Shown: positions 34,270 to 46,806, numbered from the stretch's first letter. The stretch: 64,000 bases of DNA from Patagioenas fasciata (GCF_037038585.1 NW_027288588.1:496001-560000); one strand, 5' to 3'. Notes: generated by a model not told the origin, from the letters alone. Translations and numbers: made by a program.

Positions 34270-35832
34270 CATGAGGACTGGGTTATGGACCAGTTAAACA
34301 ATTTGGACATCCATAAATCCATGGGTCCAGATAGGATCCACCTGTGGGTGCTGAGGGAGCTGGCTGAGGTCACTTTAGGCCACTGTCCATGATCTTTGCT
34401 AAGTCGTGGGAAACAGGAGAGGTGCCTGAGGCCTGGAGGAAAGCAAATGTCACTGCAGTCTGCAAAAAGGGCAAGAAGGAGGATCCAGGTATCTATAGAC
34501 CGGCCAGCCTCACCTCCACCCCTGGGAAGACGATGGAACAACTTATCCTTGGTGCCATCTCAAGTCATACAAGGGATAAGAGGGTCATTAGGGGCAGTCA
34601 ACATGGCTTCACCAAGGGGAAATCGTGCTTGACCAACCTCACTGACTTTTATGAAGACGTAACGAGGTGGATGGATGATGGCAGAGCGGTGGACGTGATC
34701 TCCCTTGACTTGAGTGAGGCATTGGACACAGTCTGCACAGCATCCTCACAGCTGAACTGAGGAGTGCGGTCTGGATGAGCGGGCAGTGAGGTGGACTGGG
34801 AACTGGCTGAAGGGAAGAAGCCAGAGAGTCGTGGTCAATGGGCAGAGTCCAGTTGAGACCTGGATCCAGTGCAGTGCCCCAGGGGTCAGTGCTGGGGCCT
34901 GTATTGTTCAATGTATTCATCAATGACTTGGATGAGGGAACAGAGTGACTGTCAGCGAGTTTGTTGGTGACACCAAGCTGAGAGCAGTGGTGACACTGGA
35001 AGCTGTGCTGCCATCAGAGACCTGGACAGGCTGGAGAGTTGGGCGGGAAATATTTACTGAAATATAACAAGGGCAAGTGTGGAGTCTTGAATCTGGGTAG
35101 GAACAACCCCAGGTTCCAGTGTAAGTGGGGAATGAGCTATTAGAGAGCAGTGTAGGGGAAAGGGAGCTGGGGGTCCTGGGGACAGCAGGGTGAGCATGAG
35201 CCAGCACTGGGCCCTTGTGGCCAGGAAGGCCAATGGTACCTGAGGTGGGTTAGAAGGGGGTGGTCAGTAGGTCAGAGAGGTTCTCCTGCCCCTCTGCTCT
35301 GCCCTGGGGAGACCACACCTGGAATATTGTGTCCAGTTGTGGCCCCTCAGCTCCAGAAGGACAGGGAACTGCTGGAGAGAGTCCAGCGCAGCCACCAAGA
35401 TGCTGAAGGGAGTGGAGCATCTCCCGTGTGAGGAAAGGCTGAGGGAGCTGGGGCTCTGGAGGTGGAGAAGAGGAGACTGAGGGGGGACTCATTCCTGGGG
35501 ATCAATATGGAAAGGGGCAGTGCCAGGAGGATGGAGCCAGGCTCTTCTGGGTGACACCCAGTGACAGGACAAGGGGCAGTGGGTGCAAACTGGAACACAG
35601 GAGGTTCCACTTGAATTTGAGAAGAAACTTCTTCCCAGTGAGGGTGTCAGAGCCTGGCCCAGGCTGCCCAGGGGGGTTGTGGAGTCTCCTTCTCTGCAGA
35701 CATTCAAACCCGCCTGGACCCCTTCCTGTGGAACCTCAGCTGGGTGTTCCTGCTCCATGGGGGGATTGCACTGGATGAGCTTTCCAGGTCCCTTCAACCT
35801 CTGACATTCTGGGATTCTGTGATTCCGTGAAA
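34270..35832 (+). repeat. CR1 LINE, 3' third, decayed
   Basis: A plus-strand CR1 covers the reverse transcriptase region (shattered frames with SMGPDRIHL, VLRELAEVT and SHTRDKRVIRGSQHGFTKGK) and the 3' untranslated end (35,280-35,830), finishing in 'ctgggattctgtgattccgt'. Several frameshifts and internal deletions make it inactive. Confidence 0.85.
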
Positions 35833-35839
35833 TAGATGT

Positions 35840-36700
35840 ATAATGCACATAAACTCCACGCTTTGTGGCTGGTGGTGTCCTAAGGGTTTTGGCTGCTATG
35901 ACAATGGGACATTGATGACTATAACCAGATAGGGAGGTGTCCTCGTTTCATTAAAAACCAGACCGGTTCTCTCTCAGTGATTTTTTCTTTCAGCTCACTT
36001 CTTCTAGGTGGCTGCACTTTTATGAGTTTTAGCCTGCGTATTTTTCCTAGGATGCTGCACTCAGTGCTGATAAGAGAGCAACAGAATGCTGAAGAAGCTC
36101 GTGTTTAGATTTATTACTGTGGTAGCTAGAAAAGACTGATAAGTTTTCCCACGTTCTGTTGTGAGAGGGGTGTGTTTGAGGAGGGGTGGATGAACAGCTT
36201 ACTAGAACTGACCAATGGAAGTATTCCATCCCGTAATCGTCATACCCCCTATATCAGAGGGTGATCACGAGGGTCACGCTCTCTTCGGCCATGGCCGGCA
36301 TCTGGAGAGGACCCTGTCTGTCTGTCTGCCTGAGATCTACAGGCACCCTGCACCCAGGTTCTGGTTACTGTGCAGTCCCACCCATGACTTCCGGGCGCCT
36401 GGCCTGCAGCTGCTGGAGCCGCCAGCCCCGCACACCCAGCTCTGCTGAGTGACCCAGCTCCACATCCAGCACTTGACATTGGGTTTGTATATTTTGTATT
36501 AACCCTTTAAAACTCTCCAACTTGAAGTCTAAGTCTCTCTTCCTTTCCTCTTCCCAATCATCTTTCTGATCTAAAGGAAGGGGTCGCGGGAAACGAGGGG
36601 ATAACAGGGAGCGTCTGCCATGGTTTATTGTCACCTTGCCTTAAACCTTGACAATGAACCAACAGTGTGTCCTGGCAGCAGAGAGGGACCCGTATCCTGG
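35840..36700. repeat. Probable LTR or other repeat remnant, unclassified
   Basis: This interval has no gene I can support. The stretch around 36,060-36,150 ('gagcaacagaatgctgaaga', 'tttagatttattactgtggt') has the feel of an avian ERVL-type LTR. A 90-codon minus-strand frame (36634-36365) has a hydrophilic, Lys/Glu-rich start with no known domain and is probably chance or an ERV shard. Confidence 0.3.
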
Positions 36701-36759
36701 GTGCATCCAGCACAGCATTGCCAGCCAGACAAGGAAGGTGACTGTCGCTTGGCGCTGGG

Positions 36760-37245
36760 AGTAACATCCCATGCAAACTGCCTAAAATCAGCGCTGGGTT
36801 GTGGTTCCTTTAAGCAGTGTCTGCGTGTCCACTCCTCATGATGTGGGACATGTCAGATGGGTGCAGAGCAGGGTTGACGCACCACAGGGCTGAGGTGCCG
36901 CCCGTCCCTTGGGAGTGGCAACAGGAGGCCAGACGGACACTGCGACTCGTGCCTCCGTGTGTAAAAGGGACAGACTGTCTCTGCACATCTCTGGGTGCAG
37001 AAGGAGTGCAGGATGCCAGCTCAGATGTGGGTGCCTGGCAGACCCTGACATTTCTGTGTGTGACTCCAGGAACAAACCCCACTGGCCCAGTGAGATTCGT
37101 CTCAGCTGCCCTCATTGCAAGTGCTCCTGTCTGCTCTGTCACCCTTGCCCATGATGCCGGGCTGTGCTCTCAAAAGTGCCACAGCAATCAGAGAGGTTCT
37201 GGGGTCCTTGGGAAAGGCAGACATCCAACCCAGCTTCAAGAAGGG
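36760..37245 (+). repeat. CR1-related repeat, paralogous to 61405-61885
   Basis: About 480 bp align with the segment at 61405-61885, for example 'cctcatgatgtgggacatgt', 'gcagagcagggttgacgcac', 'gacatttctgtgtgtgactc' and 'cttcaagaagggc'. The other copy runs on into CR1 reverse-transcriptase-like sequence, so this is probably the 5' part of a CR1. Here it stops at the MROH poly(A) signal. Confidence 0.7.
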
Positions 37246-37248
37246 CTC

Positions 37249-37254
37249 TTTATT
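37249..37254 (-). terminator. Poly(A) signal of the MROH-like gene
   Basis: AATAAA on minus, 47 bp after the TGA stop (37303-37301). It lies at the edge of the CR1-related repeat. Confidence 0.7.
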
Positions 37255-37300
37255 AAAATGCAGCTGTTTTTCCCCAAGGAGAGCTGCTCCTCCACCTGGG

Positions 37301-40300
37301 TCAGCGACGCCAGCAGCACAGGGCCTGCAGGGACCATCGCGATCGTGGCTGCTCCCTTGGGCTGCTCAGGATGAGGATGGTCTGAGTAGCGAGGGAGCGG
37401 GTGGAGGGTTTACTGTCCTTCTCCAAGGGCTGAAGGGCTGCAACAGAAAGGAGCAGAGCCCAGATGATCTCCCGCATCTGCAGAGACCCCCAGGCATCCC
37501 CTCCTGAGCAAGCTCCCTACTCACCACTGCAGATCTCAGCCAGCTTCTCCTCCTCCCTTCGGTCCCTCAGGGGCCGCGCAGCCAGCCCTGGGCACAGAGT
37601 TCCGTCAGACCCCTGTTGCCTCCCCCTCACCAGAGCTGGCCCCAGGGGATAGCCCAGAGCTGACATAGCGGGACCGAGCAAGGCGGCCACCAAGGCCACC
37701 CATGTGGGCAGGGCTGGGAGGGGAGGCCAAGGCCATGCACGGGGAGGCCGGGGCTCTGGCAGCCACAGGGCTGCTCCTTGCGCCAGGGCAGCGGCGGGGA
37801 CTGGGGTCAGGCTGCTGAAAGAGGGACCCGGGGGCTGTGACTCACCGATGAACCTCACGGCCGCCTCTCGCAAGCTGGCCTGAGCATCCCTCAAGTATGG
37901 CAGGCTCTGACTCAAGAATTCTTGAGCCCTGCTCCTGTCCTGCTCCACCTGGAGAGGGCACAAAGGTGTGAGCATGTCATTGTCTGCACCCCACCCCAAG
38001 CTGGCTGGACCAGTCCCTCCTCCCAGTAACCCAGGTTCCCCTTTCCCCGCAGGCCTCTCCTGCCCCCCAGCCAGGAGCCCTGTGGGGCTGAGGCTGAGAG
38101 ACAGACACAGGCAGAGTGGTCCCAGGGGTGCTGAGCGCCCTCCTTCCCGCCGGGCATGGGGCAGAGGGGAGAGCCCTTGGGGGCTCTGTTCTTGAGGACA
38201 GGGAACAAGGGTGCAGCTCGGGGCTGCAGCAGGGCGGGCGACGCACATCTGCAGAGCCCACAGCACAGACATGTGGGGCAGCCCTCAGCCAGCCTGGGCC
38301 TTAGCTGTTCTCACCAAGCTCTCTCCAGTCCTCCATGTCTGCCGAGTCCGCACCAGGTGTTGGAGCTGTTTCCATTCCAGGAGCTCTGCTGCGCCAAGGA
38401 GGGCTTCCCTGGCGGCCTGCGGGACAGCAGAAGATGGGACATGGCACCCACCATCTGCGGAAGGAGACCTGGTGTCCCCCTGTTCTTGGCTTTGTTCCTG
38501 GAACACCTGCCCTTTGGGGCCAGCGACTTGCCCTGGCCCAAACATCTGGGGCTCTCTTGTGCACAGCCCTGGGGGACAGGGACTGAGGCTCAAAGCTCGA
38601 GACCCAGCGCCTGCAGGGACAGCTGAGGAGCCCGTAGGGATGCGCCTGTTTAGGCCTCGGTGGCCACGGGCTGCTGCTGAGCCCTGTGGGACCAGGTATG
38701 GCAGGTGGTGGAAATGGCCATGGCAGCTTCTCTACTGCTACTCGTGCTGGGTCTGTAGGGACCCTTCCTATGGGCTGGAGGAAGCTGCCAGTTGCCAGCA
38801 GCCCTGTCCCCTGGTGCCCAGGCCACCCGTGTGCTGCCAGCACACCCTTCTGTGCCTCAGTGCTCAGCGTGGAGATCTGTACCTTGGCCACGTTGTTGCT
38901 CTGGTCGCTCAAACGAAAGAAGAGGGGGAGCAGCGCACGGTGCACGTAGCTCTTCATCCTCTTCTTGTCGTGCGCCATCACGGACTGCACCCGCTCTCGG
39001 AAGAGGCGGATGGAGAGCTCTCGCAGCTGGCTGGACTCCTGGGAGGAAGGAAGAAAGGCGGACTTCAATCCCAGCAGCTCTCTGCCCATGGTGAGCAGGG
39101 GCAGTATCGGGGCTGACATGAGGGGAGATGCTCCATGGTCAGGTTGTGCAGCAGGGAGCTGTGCTGGGCTGCAAAGCCCAGAAGCCATCCCACGAGAGCC
39201 CCGGGGAGCAGAGCCTGCTCCCAGTGCTGCCCACGGGGCTGGGCCGAAGGGCAGCTGGCACTGCAGGCTGCCCACCCGCAGGGCTCAGGCTCCGTCATCA
39301 GCCTTACATCGTCGAAGAGGGGCAGGAGCTTTTCCTCCAGCTGCTCGACAGCGGGTCTGGCCTCTTCCCTCTTCAGATGTCCCATCACGCTGCGGAAGAA
39401 CGCCAGGACTTTCCTTTTCATTTCTGTGTTGCCGTAGTCGAGCAACCCCACAACTTGTGGCAGGAGGGACTGTATTTTTCTTGCCTGTATGAAAAACAGT
39501 TTCATTTTTGTGAAAGGGTCAAAGACCACCCTGGCAAAAAAAGCCGGTCACTGAGCACCAGCCTCCTGTCCAGCTCCGTGGCAGGTGGTGGCACAGGAAT
39601 CTCTGTGGCAGCCTCCTGGCAGGTGGTGGCCATGGGCACAGCCACGGAGATACAGGAGAGCAGGGCCAGGGCAGGGAGGGAAGAAAAGCAGTGACTCCCT
39701 GTGCCCTGCTCAGCCGCCCCTTTTCCCACAGGCCCCCGTGGGCAGATGTCTTGGAGAGACTCCGTGCCTGGAAAGCTCCCCAGGCAGCCATCAGGCCCCA
39801 GCACGGCAGGGAGGGCATTTGGAGCTGTCAGCCACTGCCTGACCCCCAGCCAAGGCCAAGCCACCGCCTCCCCCAATGCCCCAGCCCCAGCTGCCAACAT
39901 TGCTCCTCTTGATGCTGCCCTGCTCACCATGTCAGCTCTTTCTGACCCACTGATGACGCCTCCGGGAAACGTGGAGTCTATGACCAGGAGTCTTTCGCGC
40001 AAGTTCTTTAAGATCTTCTTCAGAGGCTGGGGTGTGGAGATCATCATGTCCCACATGTCCAGGGCAGTCCTGCAGGAGAGCGCTGTCAGCAGGGCAGCCT
40101 GGGCCACAGCAGCGTGTCCGGGCTCAGCGCTGCAGGATGGTTGGATGCCCTGGGCAGCAGCAGAGGCTGAGCTGGTGCTCCCGTGGGGCTGGCAGAGCGT
40201 GGGGGGCTCAGGGCTGGCTCGCTCAGCTGTGGCTGCTGCGGGCCTGGTTGACCCCCAGTGCTGGAAAGCGTGGTGGGATGGAGGGTCCTGCTCCTTGGGG

Positions 40301-43300
40301 GTGTCCTGCAGGATTCCTTGGCTCTGTGCCCCTGTCCCCACAGTGAACAAGCCCTCATGGCTTCTGGGGCCAGTACCTGTCTCCTGGTGGAGCGATCCTC
40401 AGCAGCGTTGTGAGCACCTCCCCGGGTCTCCTGTCAGCCATGAGGAGAAGCAGGGACGCCATGCTCTGCCGGGCTGGTGCTGTGCTGATGCTGTCCAGGT
40501 TTATGTGGATGCATCTCATGATCTTTGGCAGCTGGAGGAGACACAGGTGAGGATGGCACTGCCACTGGAGTGCAGCCACTTCCTCAGCTGCCCCTTCCAT
40601 CCCTCTCTGCCACCTTCGTGTGGCTTCAGATTCCTGAGACACCAGGGCTTGCGGGGGAGGGATGGAGGGAGGAACAAGGCCTGACAGGGCTGAAGGGCAG
40701 GGCAATCCAGCCTGGCAGGGCAATCCAGCCACAGGCCACTTACATCCACCAGCCAGAAGTCAGGGAATTCCATGACCATGTCCAGCAAGTCTGTTGCCCG
40801 CTTCTTGTCAAAGATGCTGGCGTCTCTCATCGCCTCGATGAACACAAGGACGATGTCTGTCCTCTCAGAAGTTCTGAGGTGTCTTGCGCAGGACTATGGG
40901 AGAAAGGAAAGGAAGGAAGGAAGTGAAGCCAAGTCACACCGAGTGCCCTGGTGCTGCTGCTTAGCCAGGCAGTGCCAGCAGCCCTGCAGAGATGCCCGAC
41001 GGTGCTGGTGGCAGAGCCCGCAGCAAAACTGGCAGCAGGGGCGGCAGTGGCTGCACGGGGAGGGTGAGAAGAGAGGCCCGGGGTGAGGGAGGAGGGTTGG
41101 ACTCATGGGCACAGGGTGCTGGCCCTGCCGTGAACCAGGGCTTGCTGGCGGCCAGCGGGACTGGGGCTGCTGCTGGGATACTGGTGCCAAAGCCCTGAAC
41201 CCAAGCGCGTGTCCAGGGCTGGCTCTGTGGGCCGTCAGGGCTCTGCAGGCCCGTGCCGGCCACAGCTCCCAAAGCAGCTGCCTGGGCAGCAGCCCCGCGT
41301 GGGGAGAGCTGCAGGCCGCTCTGGGCTGCAGGGATGGGGAGACGGCCCGGCTGGAGGGTGCCTGGCTCCTTACCGCCAGCGTGGGATGTCTGAATAGCGC
41401 AGAGCTCATCTTCTCTATCCTCCCCACAGCCCTCTCCTGCACACATTCTCTCTCAGAGCTGGTGTATGTCAAGAGCATCTGGGAAGAGAGAAGCTGCTGG
41501 TGAGCCCTGGGAGCAGCCAGCACTCAGCAGAAGCAGCACCGCTCAACTCCTGGGCTGGACTCTGTTCTCGAGCAAAGCCTGTAGTGGGGTTCCTGCCCTC
41601 GGACCCCTCGCAGGCTTGGGACAAACGCCCCGGGCCAGCCCCGTGGCCAGGCAGGAAGGCAGATGCCACCCTCCGTGGCCACTGCGCTGCGGAAGAGCCT
41701 GGCGGGCAGCCCCTGGCTCCCCGGGGAGGTGGGCACCCTCCCGGCAGCGCTCTCTGCACGGCACGGGTGGCACTGTCACCTCCAGAGTGAGGAACAGCCC
41801 TTGTGAAGCGCACTCTTTGCACACGCCAGACCTGGAAGATATTCTGGAGCAGCTCGCTGACTCTGGAGGCTGAAGAGCCGAGCACCAATGCCTGCAGCAT
41901 GTTGTCCATGGCTTCCATGGCCTGCAAGAAGACAACGAGTTTTGGCCGTGTTTCCTGCCATCTGTTTCACACACGGGGGACTGATCTGAACTCCCAGTGC
42001 CAAGAGGCAACTCCTGTGCTGATTTGCTGTGCCTGGGAGAGACTCAGGGGCAAATAATGTGCTACAGGCAGAGCAGCAATTGGCACTGGATGTGGCCAGG
42101 ACAACTGGCAGCGGACGAAGGCACGAGGGTGTGAAAGCAGAGCTGAGACCAACCCTGCCTTGTATCTCTGGTTATATATCAGCACGGGGTGAACAGGGAG
42201 CAGCCAGAGGGCCTGTGGGCTCCCGTAGTTCACCAAGCACTTACTTTTAAGAAGAGATAACGGCCCATATCCTGCATTTTCTCTTCTGGAGGAAGCAAGA
42301 AGACACTAGAGAAGCAGGCTTGGAGGAGGCTTGCCTCCTTGCCCTCCAGCGCCCTCTCCACCGCGCTGCAGAGAGAGGGGAGCCAGTCACACTTTGGTAT
42401 TTGGAGCAGTGCCTTGAGATCTTGTGCAGGGGTCCGCGGGAGGGATGGGCAGGTACCTCAATTCGGCAATGGCAAGCATGGCGTTCCACCGCACCGCCGT
42501 GCGCACTTTGTTTCTGGGCTCCTCTTCCAGCAGCACCTGCAGAACACAGCCGGGATGGGACCTGGCAGCTGCCAGCACCCAGTGCCACCAGCACCCAGCG
42601 CCACCAGCGCCCAGTGCCACCAGCACCCAGTGCCACCAGCCCCCGGCCCTGCCCAACGCTGTCCTCACAGGGTGCCGGGGGCATCGCCCCCTTCCCCAGA
42701 GACGCCAGGTGTCCCCTCACCTTGATATTCTCTGCCAGCTCGTATCTCTGGCAGAAGAGATCTAGGCCCTGTGGGAGGCCGTGGCGCTTGCTTTTGTAGC
42801 ACAGGTCACAAATGTTCTGAAGAAATGGAATCTTCTGACTCTCCTCCTGGCAGCCAGGGGACAGAGAGACAAACAGGGAGTGTGAGATGGGGACACAGAG
42901 CCAGTGGCACCACAGCACGGGGATCCAGTGACAACTGGAGACCTGGGAGCAGCAGCTCTGCCCAGCCAGCTCCCTCCAGCAGCCCCGCAGCAGAGCCCCT
43001 GTCAGCAGACACCGGCTCAGCCGCCCTCCAAACGGCCACGGTTACCTTTTCTGGGCTGCTGACGAAGGACACGATGGAGTCCACGCGTCTCCTTTCGAAT
43101 TGGTAGACAGGTAACCAGCCAGCATCTAATAAAGGAGGAGAGCAGGGAGGGCTGCAGAGAGGGTTTGCAGGCAGGAGAGAGCAGAGGAAGGAGCTCTGCC
43201 CCACGTCCATCCCGGTGCCCGCTGCCCCGGCACAGTCTCCCCGTGCGTGTGGGGCTGGAGGGTGCCCGGCAGACGGGCTGAGATGCTGGAGCCAGGCAGG

Positions 43301-43740
43301 ATGGGGAAAGCCCCCAGTGCAGTGGGTGAGGAACTCGGTTCAGACGGGCAGGAAAGGTCCCCGTCCCGCAGCACGGTGCCTCCTGCCCGCCCAGCTGCCT
43401 CTCGCTGCCCGTGCCCTGCAGCAGGAGCTGTGTCCCCTCTGCCCGCAGAAGCTGTGCTGGGGCCGGCTCCCAGCTCGGAGCAGCCCTGGATTTCAGGCAG
43501 CATCATGCCCACCAGCCATGGAACCCCCTGCCAGCGTGAGGGGAAGCGTGATCCTGGTGTGGAGCAGAGAGCGATCGCTGGGCCCCACCCCGCCCAGACA
43601 ATCAGGGCCCCTCACTCACCGATCTGCAGTGGCTGGACCACATCCACCTGGTTGGGCTCTGGTGGAGATCTGACCTCCTGGGGAGCCCCAACCTCCTCCT
43701 GCCAGGCCAGCCTAGGTTGGATGGGGGGCCTCTCCGCCAT
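37301..43740 (-). CDS. MROH-like (maestro HEAT-like repeat) protein, complete, 16 exons
   Basis: Exons on minus: 43740-43620, 43125-43046, 42846-42721, 42536-42457, 42365-42245, 41921-41832, 41478-41374, 40893-40744, 40531-40377, 40069-39928, 39484-39308, 39038-38883, 38416-38315, 37948-37846, 37587-37525 and 37437-37301. The sum is 1908 bases, 635 residues plus stop, with GT-AG borders and no phase conflict. The protein is mostly amphipathic helices of HEAT type; recognisable family stretches are AMEAMDNMLQALVL, RVSELLQNIFQ, QERAVGRIEKMS and QVVGLLDYGNTEMKRKVLAFF. No signal peptide or transmembrane segment is seen. MROH proteins are helical-repeat proteins of largely unknown function, enlarged in copy number in birds, and germline expression is reported for some. 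It is shorter than the long MROH1/2 proteins and ends in a low-complexity tail. Which member it is cannot be told. The donor of exon 6 (GTCTGG) is weak but phase-consistent. Confidence 0.85.
42571..42643 (+). repeat. 15-bp minisatellite in an MROH intron
   Basis: Four to five copies of a 15-bp unit (core 'ccagtgccaccagca') in the intron between the third and fourth coding exons of the MROH-like gene. Confidence 0.8.
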
Positions 43741-43944
43741 TTTGCAGACAAACGGAAGGACTAAGGATGGGGAAGGCGGACGCTTCCTCAAAACTCCTCG
43801 GTGCTGCAGCTCTGCCAGAGGCAGCGGTGAAAGGTGTGGGCTGCGCTCGTGTGCTCCTCGTTGGGGAAAGACGTGAGCTGAGCTCAGGAGCTCCTTGCTC
43901 CGAGTCTGCCAGTGGCAGCAGAGAGTCTGCCGGCGCAGCTAGAG

Positions 43945-44011
43945 CTGGGTTGTGGTTGGACTCGATGATCTCAAGTGTCTCTTCCAACCCAAAAAATTCT
44001 CTGATTCTCTG
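43945..44011 (+). repeat. Short CR1-type 3' tail
   Basis: The stretch 'tggttggactcgatgatctc', 'gtctcttccaaccc', 'ctctgattctctg' is a CR1 3' end lying about 200 bp upstream of the MROH start codon. Confidence 0.65.
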
Positions 44012-45320
44012 ACAGACGTGGGCTACGCTCAGGGCTCTCGCCAGCTCCGTGCTCGCACCCTGTCCCGTCACTGTCCTGTCGGACAGTGTGGGCTGGGGCC
44101 ACAGCTGCGCTGATCACATGCGGGGCAGTGGGTGTCACCAAGTGAGGTCACAAAGGGCCCCACTGTGACCCTGTACCTGGGTGGGGAGGGTCAGGATGTC
44201 CCTCGGGAGGCACAGGCCAGCTCAGCCCTGGGCACCTGGCTGCTAAATTTCCATCCCGGTTTCTAAAAGTTCACCACCCATCCCACTCTGAGCAGAGTCT
44301 TGAACAGTCTGCTGCACCGCTCCATGTTCCCAGCGGCTGGTGCACGATGGGGGTGTCACAGACACACTCAATGCCACGCTCCTTGCTCCAGGTGTCTATG
44401 AGGATGTTGCGGAAAGGATCCCGTTGGCTGGCTCAGTTCTCTCTGGGTTGCCATGTGTGGCAGATGCACTCGACCCCCCAATCACCCCCAGCCAAACCCG
44501 CAGCAGTTTGGTCCAGGCTGCAGAGGAGGGAAGGGCCTGAGCTGTAACCAGGCCAAGAACTCCTGCCAGGAGACCCACAAGGAAGCAGAACGGCAACTGA
44601 ACGCCGGGAACTTGTGAGCACAGGGAGTCTCATGCAGACTTTTCCTGCTGTGTGCAATTTGACTACGAATCAACCACTTCACTCCATAAATGCGACAGCC
44701 TGGAGGAGCCCGCTTTGAGCTCTCCCAGCTAAATAAGTGAGCTGTGTGGCAAGGGTTTTACTACTCAGAGGTCAATGGATGAGCCCAATTTAAGTTTAAT
44801 AGTAATCATTTACCTTAAGTAGATGCACACTAAATATAATGAATTATTTAGGGACATAAGGTTGTATGATTTTTAATATACTCTTTGCTTCATGTTACTT
44901 GGTAGGCTGGATTTGCTAAAATTTTAAGCTGGAAACTTCTGCTCATATCTACCAAAAGCAACTACAAACTACACTGAACACTTTCAAGATAAGGCCTATA
45001 TTGCACTTTGCTGAGAAGAAAGGAATTTGCGTCCAGGCAAAACAGCACCTGCAAGGTTATGGACAATAAACGATGTCTACAGCTCAACACAACAAAGCCC
45101 ACGTGGAATCAGAGAAGTTTGCCACTGGAGCTTTAAGCATGGACCCCAGTGCGAACGGTTTTCAGGGAGGCAAGAATCCTGGCAGTTTGCTCCGTGACCG
45201 GGTACAGGCACCTGCAGAGAAGGCCAGCAGCATTTGGCTTGGCGTATTTCCCCCATGCAGTAAATAATAGAGTGAACCTGCCACTGAATTCTTGAAGTTT
45301 CACTTGTCTTTAAGAAATCT
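44012..45320. other. No gene recognised
   Basis: This lies upstream of the MROH-like gene. The part to about 44,660 is GC-rich and may include its promoter; a TGAGGTCA sequence near 44,143 resembles a CRE variant. From 44,740 the DNA is AT-rich ('aatataatgaattatttagg') and repeat-like, without a frame I can support. Confidence 0.4.
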
Positions 45321-45339
45321 AAGTGTTGTTCTGCACTGA

Positions 45340-46060
45340 GCAGAACCCTAAATTACTCCCCAGCGACACCGCATCGCCACAGAACTTGCTGTTCAAGGCC
45401 CAGGACAGTGCTGCGGGCGGTGCCGTGGGGCACAGTGCATGTTTCCAGCCATCAAGTGGTGGCTTCCACCATTGTAAGCACAGAGCGCTTGCCGTGGCGG
45501 GTTTGTGGCGCTGTGATACAGACACTCCAGTCGTCGCCCCCATACCACACAGGCTTTGACCGCTTGTCTTGCTTGATCGTAGCGCATGTTTCACAGTGGT
45601 GAATAACATGAACAGCAGCATCTGTGGTCGAGTCCACCCCTCAACCATGAGCCCATGTATATGTTGCATCCCTTCCTCGATGACATGGGGCATCGTGGGC
45701 CCAATGGGCCACCAATAATTCACCTTCATCTTGCCCATGCAAATCTATCTCAGCCACTTTAACCTGGGCAGCTCGATCCCCCTGCTGGTTGTTCGATCGG
45801 GTTCTTCACTGGACGGACTCTCGGGCACATGGGTTCTCCGTGGCAAACTCTCACAGGCAGGTTCTCCAGCGGGCAGCAATATCTCCATGATTCAGCAGCC
45901 CAGATGGGTTGGGCTCTGCGCTGCCAGCGGCTCCGCTTCCACTGCCGGAACCAGCGCCACGGGGCATTTCCCACCATCCGTGAGAGAGCAGAGATGGAGC
46001 TTCTTAGATGCTGGGCCCTCTTCAGGCCCTGTCAGGATGGCAGGTGCTGGGTCTGGCGGG
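45340..46060 (-). pseudogene. ERV pol fragment (integrase N-terminal region)
   Basis: Broken minus-strand frames read as retroviral pol. 45637-45452 carries a zinc-site-like HVIHHCETCATIK followed by a VLTMVEATT stretch typical of the start of the integrase core, and neighbouring frames continue to about 46,030. Stops and frameshifts are frequent. It appears unrelated to the 24-31 kb provirus and is more like an old ERVL-type element; that class call is tentative. Confidence 0.55.
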
Positions 46061-46399
46061 GCCTCTGCCCCACGGCGGGGGCTGTGGCCCACGGTACAGC
46101 AGGGCCACGATGGTTGGACGTGGTTGGCGGCGGTGGCAATTAGCCGGATGGCCCCTGGCTGCGTTCCAGCGGCACGGCCCGGGATCCTGACTGTGTGAGC
46201 GGGTGGTGCCACGGAGACGCGGGGTCTGGAACATGGGGGCGGCTGGGGGGACGGGAGGGACGGGGAGGGTGGCAGAGAGGAAGGGGCCCCGGGGCTGGGC
46301 CGGGGCTGCTGGAGCTCGGGGCAGCCTGACGTGCGCCATGTCAGAGCTCGGCCTGGGCGCCCGCGGAGCCACCTTCTGCTCTCATCACTCCTCACCACC

Positions 46400-46806
46400 A
46401 TTGGTTGGGAGGGCTGTCAGTCTCCTGCCCTGAGGTGATACTGCCTGGGATTGGCTGCCTGGGCTGTCACTCTGCCCTGGTTTGGGGCCCACGCTGCCCT
46501 GAGGTGATGTTTCCTCTGATTGGCTGTCCAGGATTTCCCCCAGCTCCTCCCATCCAGTGATTGGTCAGGCCACTTGTCAATCATCCGTGTGCTTCACTCC
46601 CGCCACGCGTGATTGGCGCAGCTAGCACAACCCGCCCCTAAACGCTGCCCAGTTCATTCACCTCTTCCTACCTTTCCTGCAGACCTCAAAGCTTGATTGG
46701 CTGGTTACATATCAATCACTTGACTTGCCCCGCCTCCTCAAATGTGATTGGCTGTCCTGGGTCCACTGACTCCCCATAGACTTCTGGGTGGTTGTTGCCA
46801 GGCAAC
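46400..46806 (+). promoter_or_regulatory. Cluster of ATTGG (CCAAT) boxes ending in an RFX X-box
   Basis: Seven ATTGG motifs (inverted CCAAT, the NF-Y site) occur in about 350 bp: near 46402, 46448, 46518, 46559, 46611, 46695 and 46746, most within a GATTGGCTG context. The stretch looks like degenerate repeats of one promoter-like unit. It ends in GTTGCCAGGCAAC (46794-46806), a perfect palindromic X-box of the type bound by RFX factors. No adjacent coding exon is found; the MROH start codon lies 2.7 kb to the left on minus. Confidence 0.5.

Noticed and set aside
36365..36634. An 89-codon minus-strand frame with a hydrophilic helix-like stretch
   Set aside because: No start context, splice partner or recognised domain; it lies in a repeat-like interval.
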